In this document: positions 1-8,629 of the stretch, in pieces | How positions within the stretch are numbered: the first letter of the stretch is position 1 | How the letters are laid out: the number at the start of each line of letters is the position of its first letter | Assembly (NCBI RefSeq): GCF_014205215.1 | Contig: NZ_JACHNC010000001.1 | Coordinates: 5,027,001-5,091,000, forward strand | From: Actinoplanes lobatus | Lineage (GTDB): Bacteria > Actinomycetota > Actinomycetes > Mycobacteriales > Micromonosporaceae | Direction: 5' to 3' | DNA: 64,000 nt | Notes under the pieces: model-generated | Seen by the model: only the letters and a program-made list of their open reading frames with translations | The model's database searches: none | Told to the model about the DNA's origin: nothing | Program-made: the position numbers and the translations under genes

Positions 1-678
<678 letters not shown>

Positions 679-716
679 TCAGGAATCTGGGGTTGCCCGA
701 GCATCGCAGAGGAGAA

Positions 717-760
717 CGCCCGGACCCTCATATCAATCGATACCTATCAGGGCCCGGGCG
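717..760 (-). terminator. Hairpin terminator after the ABC importer operon
   Basis: Two 12-base arms (717-728 CGCCCGGACCCT and 749-760 AGGGCCCGGGCG) pair with a single mismatch around a 20-base AT-rich loop. The hairpin starts 13 bases past the stop codon of the ABC ATPase gene on the minus strand and precedes the peptidase gene. There is no long T run, as is common for high-GC actinobacterial terminators. Confidence 0.65.
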
Positions 761-772
761 TCCGGTGCGGAG

Positions 773-1549
773 CTACCGCATCGCGTTGCGCTTGGCGGCC
801 TGGATCTGCTCGTAGACCCGGGTGCGCAGCTGGATGAACCGGGGGTCGGCCCGGGTGGTCAGCTGGTCCCGCTGGTCGGGCAGGTCGATGGCCAGCTCCT
901 CCTGCACCACGGTCGGCGAGGTGGAGAGCATCACCACCCGCTGTCCGAGGTAGACCGACTCGTCGATGTCGTGGGTCACGAACAGGATGGTCACGCCCAG
1001 CCGCTTCCACAGCTGGCGGACCAGGTCCTCCAGGTCGGCGCGGGTCTGCGCGTCGACGGCCGCGAACGGCTCGTCCATGAGCAGCGTCTGCGGCTCGTAC
1101 GCGACCGCGCGGGCGATCGCGACGCGCTGCTGCATGCCGCCGGAGAGCTGCCACGGGTACGCCGACGCCGTGCCGGTCAGTCCTACCGCTTCCAATGACT
1201 GCTCTACCAGCTGCTTGCGTCGGGCTCGCCCGACTCCTTTTTGCTTGAGCGGCAGTTCCACGTTGTCGCGCACGCTCATCCAGGGGAACAGGCTGCGCCC
1301 GTACTCCTGGAACACCACGGCCATGCCCGGCGGCGGCCCGTCGACCGGCTTGCCGTTGACGCGGACGTCCCCGGCGGTCGGGTCGAGCAGGCCGGAGATA
1401 CAGCGCAGCAGCGTGGTCTTGCCACAGCCGGACGGGCCGACCAGGCAGACCAGTTCGCCGTTGTCGACGGTGAACGTCAGGTCGCGGAGCGCCTCCACCT
1501 CCCGGCTTCCGGACCGGTAGACCTTCCGCAGTCCCTTCACTTCGAGCAT
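773..1549 (-). CDS. ABC transporter ATP-binding protein, nitrate/sulfonate/taurine type
   Basis: This 258-residue cytoplasmic ATPase energises the importer coded by the genes immediately upstream. Walker A (GPSGCGKTT, residues about 38-46), the signature LSGGMQQR, Walker B LLMDEP and the switch His in FVTHDID are all intact. The length is typical of SsuB/TauB ATPases. It is the last gene of a four-gene operon (binding protein, two permeases, ATPase) and lies 13 bases after the second permease. The substrate cannot be read from the sequence: related systems carry alkanesulfonates, taurine, nitrate or pyrimidine precursors. A hairpin terminator follows. Confidence 0.9.
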   Translation of the reverse strand: MLEVKGLRKVYRSGSREVEALRDLTFTVDNGELVCLVGPSGCGKTTLLRCISGLLDPTAGDVRVNGKPVDGPPPGMAVVFQEYGRSLFPWMSVRDNVELPLKQKGVGRARRKQLVEQSLEAVGLTGTASAYPWQLSGGMQQRVAIARAVAYEPQTLLMDEPFAAVDAQTRADLEDLVRQLWKRLGVTILFVTHDIDESVYLGQRVVMLSTSPTVVQEELAIDLPDQRDQLTTRADPRFIQLRTRVYEQIQAAKRNAMR

Positions 1550-1562
1550 CGTCGCTCCTCCC

Positions 1563-2336
1563 TCAGCTCTGGCGCTGCGCCGCGCGCAGGCCCTCGTACC
1601 ATCGCAACGCCCGCCGCTCGGCGAGCCGGAACAGCAGCGACAGCACGAAGCCGAGCAGGCCGAGCAGGATGATCCCGCTCCACATCTCGGGGATCGCGAA
1701 GCTGCGCTGGAACTGCACGATGGTGAAGCCGAGGCCGTTGCTGGCCGCGAACATCTCGCTGATCACCATCAGGATGATCGCGATGGACAGCGCCTGGCGC
1801 AGTCCGGTCGCGATCTGCGGGCCCGCCGACGGCAGGATCACCTTGGTGATGCGGGCGACGCCGTTCACCCCGTACGAGCGTGCGGTCTCCAGCACCACGC
1901 TGTCCACCGCGCGGACGCCTTCCACCGTGTTGAGCAGGATCGGCCAGATGCACCCGAAGACGATGACGATCACCTTCATGGCGTCGCCGATGCCGGCGAA
2001 CAGCATGATGACCGGCACCAGCACCGGCGGCGGGATGGCCCGGAAGAACTCCAGGACCGGTTCCACCGCGGCGCGCAGGCGCCGGTTCATGCCGATCGCC
2101 ACGCCGGCGCCGATGCCGATCAGGGCGGCCAGCAGGTACCCGGCGAACAGGCGCAGCAGGCTGGGCGCCACGTCGGCCTTCAGGCGGTCGAGGCTCCAGG
2201 TGTCCCCGAAGGCGACCAGGATCTTCTCCAGCGGCGGCGAGTAGAAGCTCTCGCTGCCGGCGCTGAGCACGTACCAGCCGGCGAACAGGATCAACGGCAG
2301 TGCGATGGCGAGCAGGATCCTCTTCACGACGTTCAT
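1563..2336 (-). CDS. ABC transporter permease, SsuC/TauC-like
   Basis: A 257-residue inner-membrane permease with about six transmembrane segments and the binding-protein-dependent transport signature near its C-terminal half (EMWSGIILLG follows the EAA-type loop ETARSYGVNGVARITKVILP). The start is the ATG at 2336, whose ATGA overlaps the stop of the upstream permease, so the two are translationally coupled. Together with the different permease encoded upstream it probably forms a heterodimeric channel for the substrate delivered by the lipoprotein at 3133-4095. Confidence 0.88.
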   Translation of the reverse strand: MNVVKRILLAIALPLILFAGWYVLSAGSESFYSPPLEKILVAFGDTWSLDRLKADVAPSLLRLFAGYLLAALIGIGAGVAIGMNRRLRAAVEPVLEFFRAIPPPVLVPVIMLFAGIGDAMKVIVIVFGCIWPILLNTVEGVRAVDSVVLETARSYGVNGVARITKVILPSAGPQIATGLRQALSIAIILMVISEMFAASNGLGFTIVQFQRSFAIPEMWSGIILLGLLGFVLSLLFRLAERRALRWYEGLRAAQRQS

Positions 2337-3136
2337 GCGGTCACCTCTCCCCGCACGGACTGGTGCCAGGCGAGCAGGCGGCGCTCGCCGGTACGAGCCA
2401 GCAGGTTGATGATCACGCCGAGCACGCCGGTGACGACGATCAGGGCGTACATGGTGGGAACGGCCTCGGAGGCCTGTGCCACGGCGATCTCCTTGCCCAG
2501 GCCGGGCGAGCCGATGACCAGCTCGGCCGTGATCGCCAGGACCAGCGCCACCGAGGCGGCCAGCCGGACACCGGTGAAGACGTACGGCAGGGCGGTCGGC
2601 CAGAGCACGTGCCGGATCCGGCCCCACGCGGAGAACCGGAAGCTGCGGGCGGTCTCGAAGGCGACCGGGTCGACGTCGGCCACCCCGTACAGGACCTGGA
2701 CCAGGATCTGCCAGAAGGCGGCGTAGCAGACCAGCAGCAGGGTGGAGCCGAGCTCGGTGCCGTACATCAGCACGGCGAGCGGGATCAGCGCCACCGACGG
2801 GATCGGGCGCAGGAACTCGATCGTCGAGGCGGTCAGTGACCGCAGCACCGGGATCGACCCGATCACGATGCCGGCGAGCACGGCGGCGCCGACCGCGATC
2901 GCCAGGCCGACGGACCAGGCGAGCAGGGTGTCGGTGAGCGCCGTCCAGAACGCGGGGGTGCCGGCCTCCTCGGCCAGCGCGGCCGCGATCCGGCTGGCCG
3001 GCGGCAGGAACCGCTCGTCGACCAGGCCGAGCCGCGGCGCCAGCTCTATGACGAGAAGCAACCCGGCCAGGCCGGCAACACCCAGAAGGGCGGTGCTGCC
3101 GGACCGGGCCGGGTTGCCACGACGTGGGGACGTCAC
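2333..3136 (-). CDS. ABC transporter permease, SsuC/TauC-like
   Basis: A 267-residue permease of the same family as the gene that follows it, with a predicted first membrane segment at about residues 15-33 and the conserved loop ETARSFRFSAWGRIRHVLWP. I place the start at the GTG at 3136 because its GTGA overlaps the stop of the binding-protein gene; the reading frame stays open upstream, but that extension is rich in Arg, Pro and Gly and reads like out-of-frame sequence of the binding-protein gene. Two different permeases in one operon suggest a heterodimer rather than a homodimer. Confidence 0.85.
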   Translation of the reverse strand: MTSPRRGNPARSGSTALLGVAGLAGLLLVIELAPRLGLVDERFLPPASRIAAALAEEAGTPAFWTALTDTLLAWSVGLAIAVGAAVLAGIVIGSIPVLRSLTASTIEFLRPIPSVALIPLAVLMYGTELGSTLLLVCYAAFWQILVQVLYGVADVDPVAFETARSFRFSAWGRIRHVLWPTALPYVFTGVRLAASVALVLAITAELVIGSPGLGKEIAVAQASEAVPTMYALIVVTGVLGVIINLLARTGERRLLAWHQSVRGEVTA

Positions 3137-4095
3137 GGGAGGAGCTTCTCCAGGTCCGGGGTGCCGGTGAAGATGCCGTCCTCGGCGCCCAGGGTGGCGA
3201 GGGTCTGCACCGACGGCTCGTTGATCTGGGTCGGCCACTTCGGCAGCACCAGCGAGGAGCGGAGCTTCTCATCGATCTTGGTGTAGGTGCCGAGCACGGT
3301 GCGGACCTCGTCCGGGTGCGCGTCGGCGTAGGTCAGCGACTCGTTGATCGCCTCGGTGAAGCGCTTGACCAGGTCGGCGTCCTTCTCGATGAGCGTGGTC
3401 GAGGCGAAGTACGCGGCCACCGTCAGGTTCGGCGCGGTGTCCACGAACGTCGAGGCGATCTCGCGGCCACCCGCCGCCTTGATGGTGGACAGCTGCGGCT
3501 CGACCACCCACGCGGCGTCGACCTGACCGTCCTGGAGGGCGGCCGGCATGTTCGGGAACGGCATCTCGACGAAGTTCAGGTTCTTCTTGTCGCCGCCGTC
3601 CTTGCGGACCGACTCGCGGGTCACGGTGTCGCCGATGTTCTTCAGGGTGTTCAGCGAGATCTTCTTGCCGACCAGGTCCTTGGCGGACTTGATCGGGCTG
3701 TCGCCCTTGACCACGACGGCGCCGAAGTCCTTGCCCGCCTCACCGGTCGACGCGACGCCGGCCGCGATCGCCTTGATCGGCACGCTCTTGGTCTGGGCGA
3801 TCAGCAGCGAGGTGAAGTTCGAGAAGCCGAACTGGAACTGGCCGCTGACCACGCCCGGGACGATCGCCGCGCCGCCCTGACCGGCTTCCAGGGTGAGCTC
3901 GATGTTCCGGCTCTTGAAGAAGCCCTTCTCCTTGCCCAGGAAGATCGGGGCCACGTCGACGATCGGGATGACACCGACCTTGACCTGGTCGACGCCGCCC
4001 GCGTCGGTGGTGTCGCCCGAGTCGCTGGAGGTGCCGCATGCCGCGAGGGCGCCGGCGAGGACGGCCGCCGTCAGCCCTGCGAGAAGTCGCCGCAT
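3133..4095 (-). CDS. ABC transporter substrate-binding lipoprotein, NMT1/SsuA-like
   Basis: This 320-residue lipoprotein captures substrate outside the membrane for the importer encoded downstream. The start ATG at 4095 has an AAGGAG ribosome site six bases upstream; an in-frame ATG 27 bases further out lacks one. A lipoprotein signal peptide ends in LAAC (Cys19 or nearby). The body matches the NMT1/THI5/SsuA fold: VKVGVIPIVDVAPIFLGKEKGFF at the start, then a SGQFQFGFSNFTSLL block and the VDAAWVVEPQ block that closes the ligand cleft. It is the first gene of the operon and is transcribed divergently from an IclR regulator that probably controls it. Confidence 0.88.
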   Translation of the reverse strand: MRRLLAGLTAAVLAGALAACGTSSDSGDTTDAGGVDQVKVGVIPIVDVAPIFLGKEKGFFKSRNIELTLEAGQGGAAIVPGVVSGQFQFGFSNFTSLLIAQTKSVPIKAIAAGVASTGEAGKDFGAVVVKGDSPIKSAKDLVGKKISLNTLKNIGDTVTRESVRKDGGDKKNLNFVEMPFPNMPAALQDGQVDAAWVVEPQLSTIKAAGGREIASTFVDTAPNLTVAAYFASTTLIEKDADLVKRFTEAINESLTYADAHPDEVRTVLGTYTKIDEKLRSSLVLPKWPTQINEPSVQTLATLGAEDGIFTGTPDLEKLLP

Positions 4096-4133
4096 ATTTA
4101 CTCCTTCGAAATGTGTGCGCATGACGAACGTGA

Positions 4134-4156
4134 GTTCTCATAGAGAACGCTATGAT
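4134..4156. promoter_or_regulatory. Divergent promoter region with 15-bp palindrome (putative IclR operator)
   Basis: GTTCTC-ATA-GAGAAC at 4134-4148 is a perfect inverted repeat, followed two bases later by TATGAT (4151-4156), a good -10 hexamer for the IclR gene. If TATGAT is used, transcription would begin near 4163, which supports the ATG at 4196 over an earlier GTG at 4157. The palindrome would sit between -35 and -10 of the regulator gene and upstream of the importer operon, a position that allows control of both. IclR proteins commonly bind such 12-16 bp dyads. Confidence 0.6.
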
Positions 4157-4195
4157 GTGCCCCGTGTCACGTCAACGACTCGGGTCGATCATCTG

Positions 4196-4981
4196 ATGCC
4201 GCGCGAACCGTACTACGTTCAATCGCTGGAGCGGGGGCTCGCGGTCATACGTGCGTTCGATGCCCGGAACCCGGAACTCACGCTCAGTGACGTGGCTCGC
4301 GCCTGTGGTCTGCCGCGCGCGGCCGCCCGCCGATTCCTGCTCACCCTCACCGATCTCGGGTACGTGCGCACCGACGGCCGGCTGTTTTCGCTGGCCCCGC
4401 GCGTCCTGGAACTCGGCTACTCGTACCTGTCCAGCCTCTCGCTGCCGGAGGTCGCCGAGCCCCATCTGGAGCGTCTGGTGGCCGAGGTCCGGGAGTCGTC
4501 CTCCATGTCGGTGCTCGACGGTGACGACATCGTCTATGTCGCCCGTGTCCCGACAAGTAGGATCATGCGGGTCGCCATCAACGTGGGTACCCGATTTCCG
4601 GCATACGCGACGTCGATGGGCCGGGTCATGCTGGCCGCCCTGCCCGAGCCGGAGCTCGACGCGTACCTCGCCCGGGCCAAGCTGGAACGGCTCACCGACC
4701 GCACCATCTGCACCCCCGACGCGCTGCGCGCCGAGCTGCGGCAGGTCCACCTCCAGGGCCACTCGATCGTCGATCAGGAGCTGGAGGAGGGTCTGCGGGC
4801 CATCGCGGCGCCGATCCGGGACCGCACCGGCGCCGCCACCGGGGCGGTGAACATCTCGGTGCACGCGGCCCAGGCCACCGTCGACGAGATCCGCGAGCGG
4901 CTCCTGCCCCCGCTGCTCGCGGCCACCGCCGCCATCGAGGCGGACCTGCGGGTCGCGGCGCCGCGGCGGACCATCACCTGA
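4196..4981 (+). CDS. IclR-family transcriptional regulator
   Basis: A 261-residue regulator with an N-terminal winged helix-turn-helix (YVQSLERGLAVIRAF followed by LTLSDVARACGLPRAAARRFLLTL) and a C-terminal GAF-like effector domain (SSSMSVLDGDDIVYVARVP; TRFPAYATSMGRVMLAALP). The final block VDQELEEGLRAIAAPIRD is typical of the PcaR/PobR branch that senses aromatic or organic acids, but the ligand cannot be told from sequence. The gene is divergent from an ABC importer operon with a palindrome between them, so control of the importer plus autoregulation is the natural inference. Start chosen by family alignment and by the -10 position. Confidence 0.87.
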   Translation: MPREPYYVQSLERGLAVIRAFDARNPELTLSDVARACGLPRAAARRFLLTLTDLGYVRTDGRLFSLAPRVLELGYSYLSSLSLPEVAEPHLERLVAEVRESSSMSVLDGDDIVYVARVPTSRIMRVAINVGTRFPAYATSMGRVMLAALPEPELDAYLARAKLERLTDRTICTPDALRAELRQVHLQGHSIVDQELEEGLRAIAAPIRDRTGAATGAVNISVHAAQATVDEIRERLLPPLLAATAAIEADLRVAAPRRTIT

Positions 4982-4987
4982 AACCGG

Positions 4988-6475
4988 TCAGGCGGCCGCG
5001 GCCACGGTCGCGGCGTGCAGGTGCGCCGATCCGGTTACGCGCTTGGCGGCGTACATCGCGCCGTCCGCCGCGCGCATCAGATCCCCCAGGTCGTCGCCGT
5101 GCCGTCCGCAGGCGAAACCGATGCTGGCCCGGATGTGCAGCGCCCGGCCGGCCACGGTGACCGGATCGGCCAGCCCGGCCACCACCCGGCCGGCCACGGC
5201 GGCCGCCTCGGCGCAGGTGGTTCCGGGCAGCACCAGCACGAACTCGTCGCCGCCCAGCCGTGCCGCGGTGTCACCGGGCCCGACCGTGCCGGCCAGCGCC
5301 GCGGCCACCCGGGTCAGCAGCTCGTCGCCGGCCTCGTGGCCGTACGTGTCGTTGATCTCCTTGAATCCGTCCAGATCGAGCAGCGCCACGTGCACCGGGC
5401 ACGGGCCGGACAGCGCCTCGGCCAGACGACGGTGGCACAGCGCCCGGTTGGCCAGCCCGGTCAGCCCGTCGTGCGAGGCCGCGTGATCGAGCCGCTCCAG
5501 TAGCCGGCTGTTGTCCCGCAGCGCCCGGGTCTGCCGGTACGCCACCACCGCGGTCAGCGTCACCGCGGTGAACGCCACCGCCACCATGTCGTCCGACCGC
5601 TGCCAGGCGGCCACCAGCAGCAGCCCGTCCACCGCGGCCACCGCCACGTAGGGCAGCACGCTGTACGGCCGCCGCCGCACCGGCCGGGCCCGCGCGACCG
5701 GGGCGCGCGACTGCGACTCGGCGGCCAGGGCGGCGCACCAGAACGTCAGCGGCATGTACAGCTGCGCCATGAACAGCCGGGCGTCCACCTCGGCGAGCAG
5801 CGGTTGCAGCATCGGTCCCACGGCCGCGAGGAACGCCCCGGCCGCCAGGATCCGCAGACCGTGCCGATCGATCGCCGTGTAGTCCGACATCACCACCTTG
5901 GCCAGCGCGAACACGACCAGGACGGCCAGCACCGTGAGAGCCAGCGACATCAGCACGGCCGAGGACATCCCCTCGCGCAGCGCCGGCCGGGTCCCGAAGT
6001 GCCAGATGAACAGCGCCCCCGCCAGGGCCACGGTGCCGGCGTCCAGGGCGACCCGCGCGCCCGAGCCCAGCCGGCTGTCGCCGACGGGCAGGCGCGCCAG
6101 GGCGAAGACCAGGCAGAGAATCGCCAGGCCGTCCAGAATCAGCATCACCGAGCCGGTGTACGACGTACGCGCGCCCGGATGAGCCAGGACATCGGCGGCC
6201 TGCGCCATCTGCGCGACGGCCGTCAGCAGCGGGATCGCGCTCAGATGCCGCCAGAACCGGCGGGTCGGGGCGGGCAGCGCCCGGTTGCGGGAGACCGACC
6301 AGAACGCGACCGCCGCCAGCGGCCCGCTCACCGGGACGGTCGCCCACAGCAGCCAGGCCGGGCCCACCGGGTGAACAGCCGTGATCGCGAACCACACCAC
6401 GGCCACCCCGAAGAGGGCCAGGCAGGCCCGCGACACCATGCGCCCGCTCGTCTCCACGAACCGCCTGATCGACAC
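4988..6475 (-). CDS. Membrane-bound diguanylate cyclase (GGDEF)
   Basis: A 495-residue protein with roughly eight or nine hydrophobic membrane segments over the first 310 residues, then a cytoplasmic GGDEF domain (LDHAASHDGLTGLANRAL, LDLDGFKEINDTYGHEAGD, RLGGDEFVLVLPG). The intact GGDEF motif predicts synthesis of cyclic di-GMP. The product-inhibition site, normally RxxD five residues before the motif, reads GPGD, so its Arg is missing. The start is a GTG at 6475 with no strong ribosome site; an ATG (Met13) just before the first membrane helix is an alternative. The gene stands alone, ending six bases after the convergent IclR gene. Confidence 0.88.
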   Translation of the reverse strand: MSIRRFVETSGRMVSRACLALFGVAVVWFAITAVHPVGPAWLLWATVPVSGPLAAVAFWSVSRNRALPAPTRRFWRHLSAIPLLTAVAQMAQAADVLAHPGARTSYTGSVMLILDGLAILCLVFALARLPVGDSRLGSGARVALDAGTVALAGALFIWHFGTRPALREGMSSAVLMSLALTVLAVLVVFALAKVVMSDYTAIDRHGLRILAAGAFLAAVGPMLQPLLAEVDARLFMAQLYMPLTFWCAALAAESQSRAPVARARPVRRRPYSVLPYVAVAAVDGLLLVAAWQRSDDMVAVAFTAVTLTAVVAYRQTRALRDNSRLLERLDHAASHDGLTGLANRALCHRRLAEALSGPCPVHVALLDLDGFKEINDTYGHEAGDELLTRVAAALAGTVGPGDTAARLGGDEFVLVLPGTTCAEAAAVAGRVVAGLADPVTVAGRALHIRASIGFACGRHGDDLGDLMRAADGAMYAAKRVTGSAHLHAATVAAAA

Positions 6476-6520
6476 CGGGGACGTGGACTTGAGCAGCCCG
6501 GTCCCGGCGCCGCCGTCCGA

Positions 6521-7924
6521 TCACGGCCCGATCGACGGGACGGGAAGCGACAGCGGGGGCCAGGCGCCGGCCTCGGTGAGGGCCCGGAGCAGGTCGTGCG
6601 ATGGGGTGTGGATCAGGGTCTCGAACATCGGGGGGTGCCCGTAGCGGCCCCGATCGTTCACGTCCAGGCCCTCGGCGAGCAGCCGGGGCAGCAGCTCGGC
6701 GTGCTCGAACTGGTGGATCCGGTGCAACAGGGTCCGGCCCTGCCCGTCGCGGAACCCCGGATCCAGGCCAGCGTCCAGCAGCGCGAGCACCACGCGGCCA
6801 CCGCCGTGCTCCATGCGCCGCCACAGGTCACGCCGATAGGCGCGCAACCGTTTCGGAAGTGCCCCCTCGCCGCGGCGCCAGGCGCGGTCGACCCGGAAAC
6901 ATGCGTTGATCACGCCCCCGAAAGCGCCCAGCGCCAGCTCACGCTCCTTCTCGGCCACGGTGTGGTGGAGAAGCTCCAGGCGACCACCTCGCAGACGGAT
7001 CCGATGCCACTGCCCGGCGCAGTGGATCCGCAGCATCTCCTCGTCCCCGAAACCGTCCGGAACCAGCGAGCCGCCCGCACCGGACCCGCCCGCACCGGGG
7101 AAGAGGGCCGCGCGGACCAGCGGGTGCACCTCGCCGGCGTCGAGGTGGCCCAGCCGGACCAGGTCGAGGTCGACCGGGGAGCGCAACAACTGCCGGTGCA
7201 GGCACAGATCGGCCCGGGTCGGCGCCGGCTGGGACGGCTCGTCCGCGCGCAGGACGACCCGGAGGCGGCCGTCGCCGATCTCCAGGCGCACGTGCCTGTC
7301 CGGCCGCCGGTAGGCGCTGCGGATCCCCTCCGGCCACAGCCGCCACGACCACCGGCGGAACTGGGCCGTGACCCGTCGCAACTCCCGGGCGGCGACCACC
7401 GGGTCCGCCGGACCCAGCAGATCCTCCCCGGGCGCGGGGACGGCCGCCGGGACCTGCCAGCCGGTCGAGGCCCACGTCGGGGTGCCGGCGGTCAACTCGG
7501 CGGCGCGGCGGGCGTCCCACAGGTGGGGCGCGACCGGGAAGACCGGGCCCGGCCCCAGATCACCGAGCCGTCCGGACAGGAGGGTGAGACGCTGGGCGCC
7601 GGACACCCACCGCGGCGACCGGACCTGGAGAACGACCGTGTCCGCGGTGACCGGCCCGTCCGGCGTCAGGAGAAAACGCATTCGCTGAGCCAGGGCCGCC
7701 GTCCCGTTCAGCGCCCGGGGCAGGTGCCAGCGGAGCAGATCGGGGGCGAACCCGGCGAGCAACCCGGCGACCGGCCCGGGATCGCCGACGCGGACATCGA
7801 CCCGGGCCGCCTCGCACGCGGCCCGCCAGTCCTCTCGCTCCCTGGCCTCGGCGCACTCGGCGATCATCCAGCCGGGCACGGCATAACGGCGAACCGCGCG
7901 CCAGTCCTCCAGCCGCTCGCTCAC
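6521..7924 (-). CDS. Ankyrin-repeat protein of unknown function
   Basis: A 467-residue protein with no recognised catalytic domain in the first 350 residues and about two to three ankyrin-like repeats at the C-terminus (ALLDAGLDPGFRDGQGRTLLHRI, LLAEGLDVNDRGRYGHPPMF, LLRALTEAGAW). The N-terminal part is rich in Arg and Trp and lacks a signal peptide or membrane segment, so it is probably cytoplasmic. The GTG at 7924 has a GGGGGTGGG purine run upstream; the open frame continues further upstream but only through the tRNA-like sequence. Actinoplanes-type genomes carry many such ankyrin proteins; I cannot assign a role. Confidence 0.7.
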   Translation of the reverse strand: MSERLEDWRAVRRYAVPGWMIAECAEAREREDWRAACEAARVDVRVGDPGPVAGLLAGFAPDLLRWHLPRALNGTAALAQRMRFLLTPDGPVTADTVVLQVRSPRWVSGAQRLTLLSGRLGDLGPGPVFPVAPHLWDARRAAELTAGTPTWASTGWQVPAAVPAPGEDLLGPADPVVAARELRRVTAQFRRWSWRLWPEGIRSAYRRPDRHVRLEIGDGRLRVVLRADEPSQPAPTRADLCLHRQLLRSPVDLDLVRLGHLDAGEVHPLVRAALFPGAGGSGAGGSLVPDGFGDEEMLRIHCAGQWHRIRLRGGRLELLHHTVAEKERELALGAFGGVINACFRVDRAWRRGEGALPKRLRAYRRDLWRRMEHGGGRVVLALLDAGLDPGFRDGQGRTLLHRIHQFEHAELLPRLLAEGLDVNDRGRYGHPPMFETLIHTPSHDLLRALTEAGAWPPLSLPVPSIGP

Positions 7925-7954
7925 CTGCCCACCCCCGTGTCGTGGAGAGAAGAG

Positions 7955-8030
7955 TGGCGAAGCCGACCGGATTCGAACCGGCGTCCTCCTACGTGCCGTC
8001 AAGGCGCGACTACCTCTGCGCTACGACCTC
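7955..8030 (-). tRNA. tRNA-like sequence, Ala(GGC)-like, probably degenerate
   Basis: Read on the minus strand this is a 76-base cloverleaf with an encoded CCA end. The acceptor arms GAGGTCG and CGGCTTC pair over seven positions, including a G3-U70 wobble, the classic alanine identity element. T8 and A9, a GGTAG D-loop, and the T-arm GCCGG-TTCGAAT-CCGGT are present. The anticodon arm is poor: CCTTG and GTAGG pair only at the three outer positions, and the loop ACGGCAC has C instead of the invariant T33; the triplet in anticodon position is GGC. The discriminator base is G, not the A usual for alanine tRNA. It is either a pseudogene or a non-standard tRNA-like RNA. Confidence 0.5.
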
Positions 8031-8103
8031 GCCGCGCCGGAGCATACGGGGGCCGTACGACAGTTCCGGCTGCCCCGGGCCGCCCATCCGGTCGGCGGGT
8101 TCT

Positions 8104-8544
8104 TCAGACGGCCAGGGCGACGGCCGCGCCGACGAACACCACCTGCATGGCGGTGCGCAGCGGCAGCGGGGTGACCGGTCGCCCGCCCAGGCTCAGCCCG
8201 CGCCGGGCCGCCGACACGTTGGCCGGGAACATCGCGAGCATGAGCAGTGCCAGCCCGGCCGCGGCATAGGGGGCCAGCGGCGGGATCAGCAGGGCGACGG
8301 CGCCGGCCAGTTCCAGTACGCCGGTGAGCGTGACGAGCAGGCCGGGCCGGGGGAGTGCGGGCGGCACCATCGCGATCATGTCCTCCCGCCAGCCGGGCCG
8401 GAAGTGCTGCATGCCGGTGAGGAGCAGCATCAGCGCGAGGCCGCCACGCAGGGCCGGCTGCCAGCCGTCGAGGGCGTCCACACCGGCCAGGCCGATCAGG
8501 CGGAGGACGGTGGACCCGGCGATCAGAACGAGGAGCGGAATCAT
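8104..8544 (-). CDS. DoxX-family membrane protein
   Basis: A 146-residue protein with four predicted membrane helices, matching DoxX-like proteins in length and in the motif LLTGMQHFRPG between helices one and two. DoxX relatives are linked to quinone or thiol redox and to stress tolerance, but the substrate is unknown. I choose the ATG at 8544 because AAAGG lies eight bases upstream; the ATG two codons earlier is too close to it. It is transcribed away from a TetR regulator with a long palindrome between the two genes, so repression by that TetR protein is likely. Confidence 0.75.
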   Translation of the reverse strand: MIPLLVLIAGSTVLRLIGLAGVDALDGWQPALRGGLALMLLLTGMQHFRPGWREDMIAMVPPALPRPGLLVTLTGVLELAGAVALLIPPLAPYAAAGLALLMLAMFPANVSAARRGLSLGGRPVTPLPLRTAMQVVFVGAAVALAV

Positions 8545-8554
8545 GAGCATCACC

Positions 8555-8581
8555 TTTCCAGTGGAAACTTTCCACTGGAAA
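8555..8581. promoter_or_regulatory. 27-bp palindromic operator between doxX-like and tetR genes
   Basis: The arms TTTCCAGTGGAAA (8555-8567) and TTTCCACTGGAAA (8569-8581) are perfect reverse complements around one base. A further partial copy, CCAGTGGAAAG, lies at 8606-8616, just before the TetR start codon at 8630. Such long dyads in a divergent promoter are typical TetR-family binding sites. Confidence 0.75.
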
Positions 8582-8629
8582 GATAGCGCGGTGCTCCCGA
8601 TTTTGCCAGTGGAAAGATAGGGTTCCGGC

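Noticed and set aside
7942..8269. Plus-strand open frames crossing the tRNA-like sequence (reading TGFEPASSYVP and DSNRRPPTC).
   Set aside because: These are the familiar translations of tRNA genes read in the wrong frame; the sequence is better explained as a tRNA-like element.
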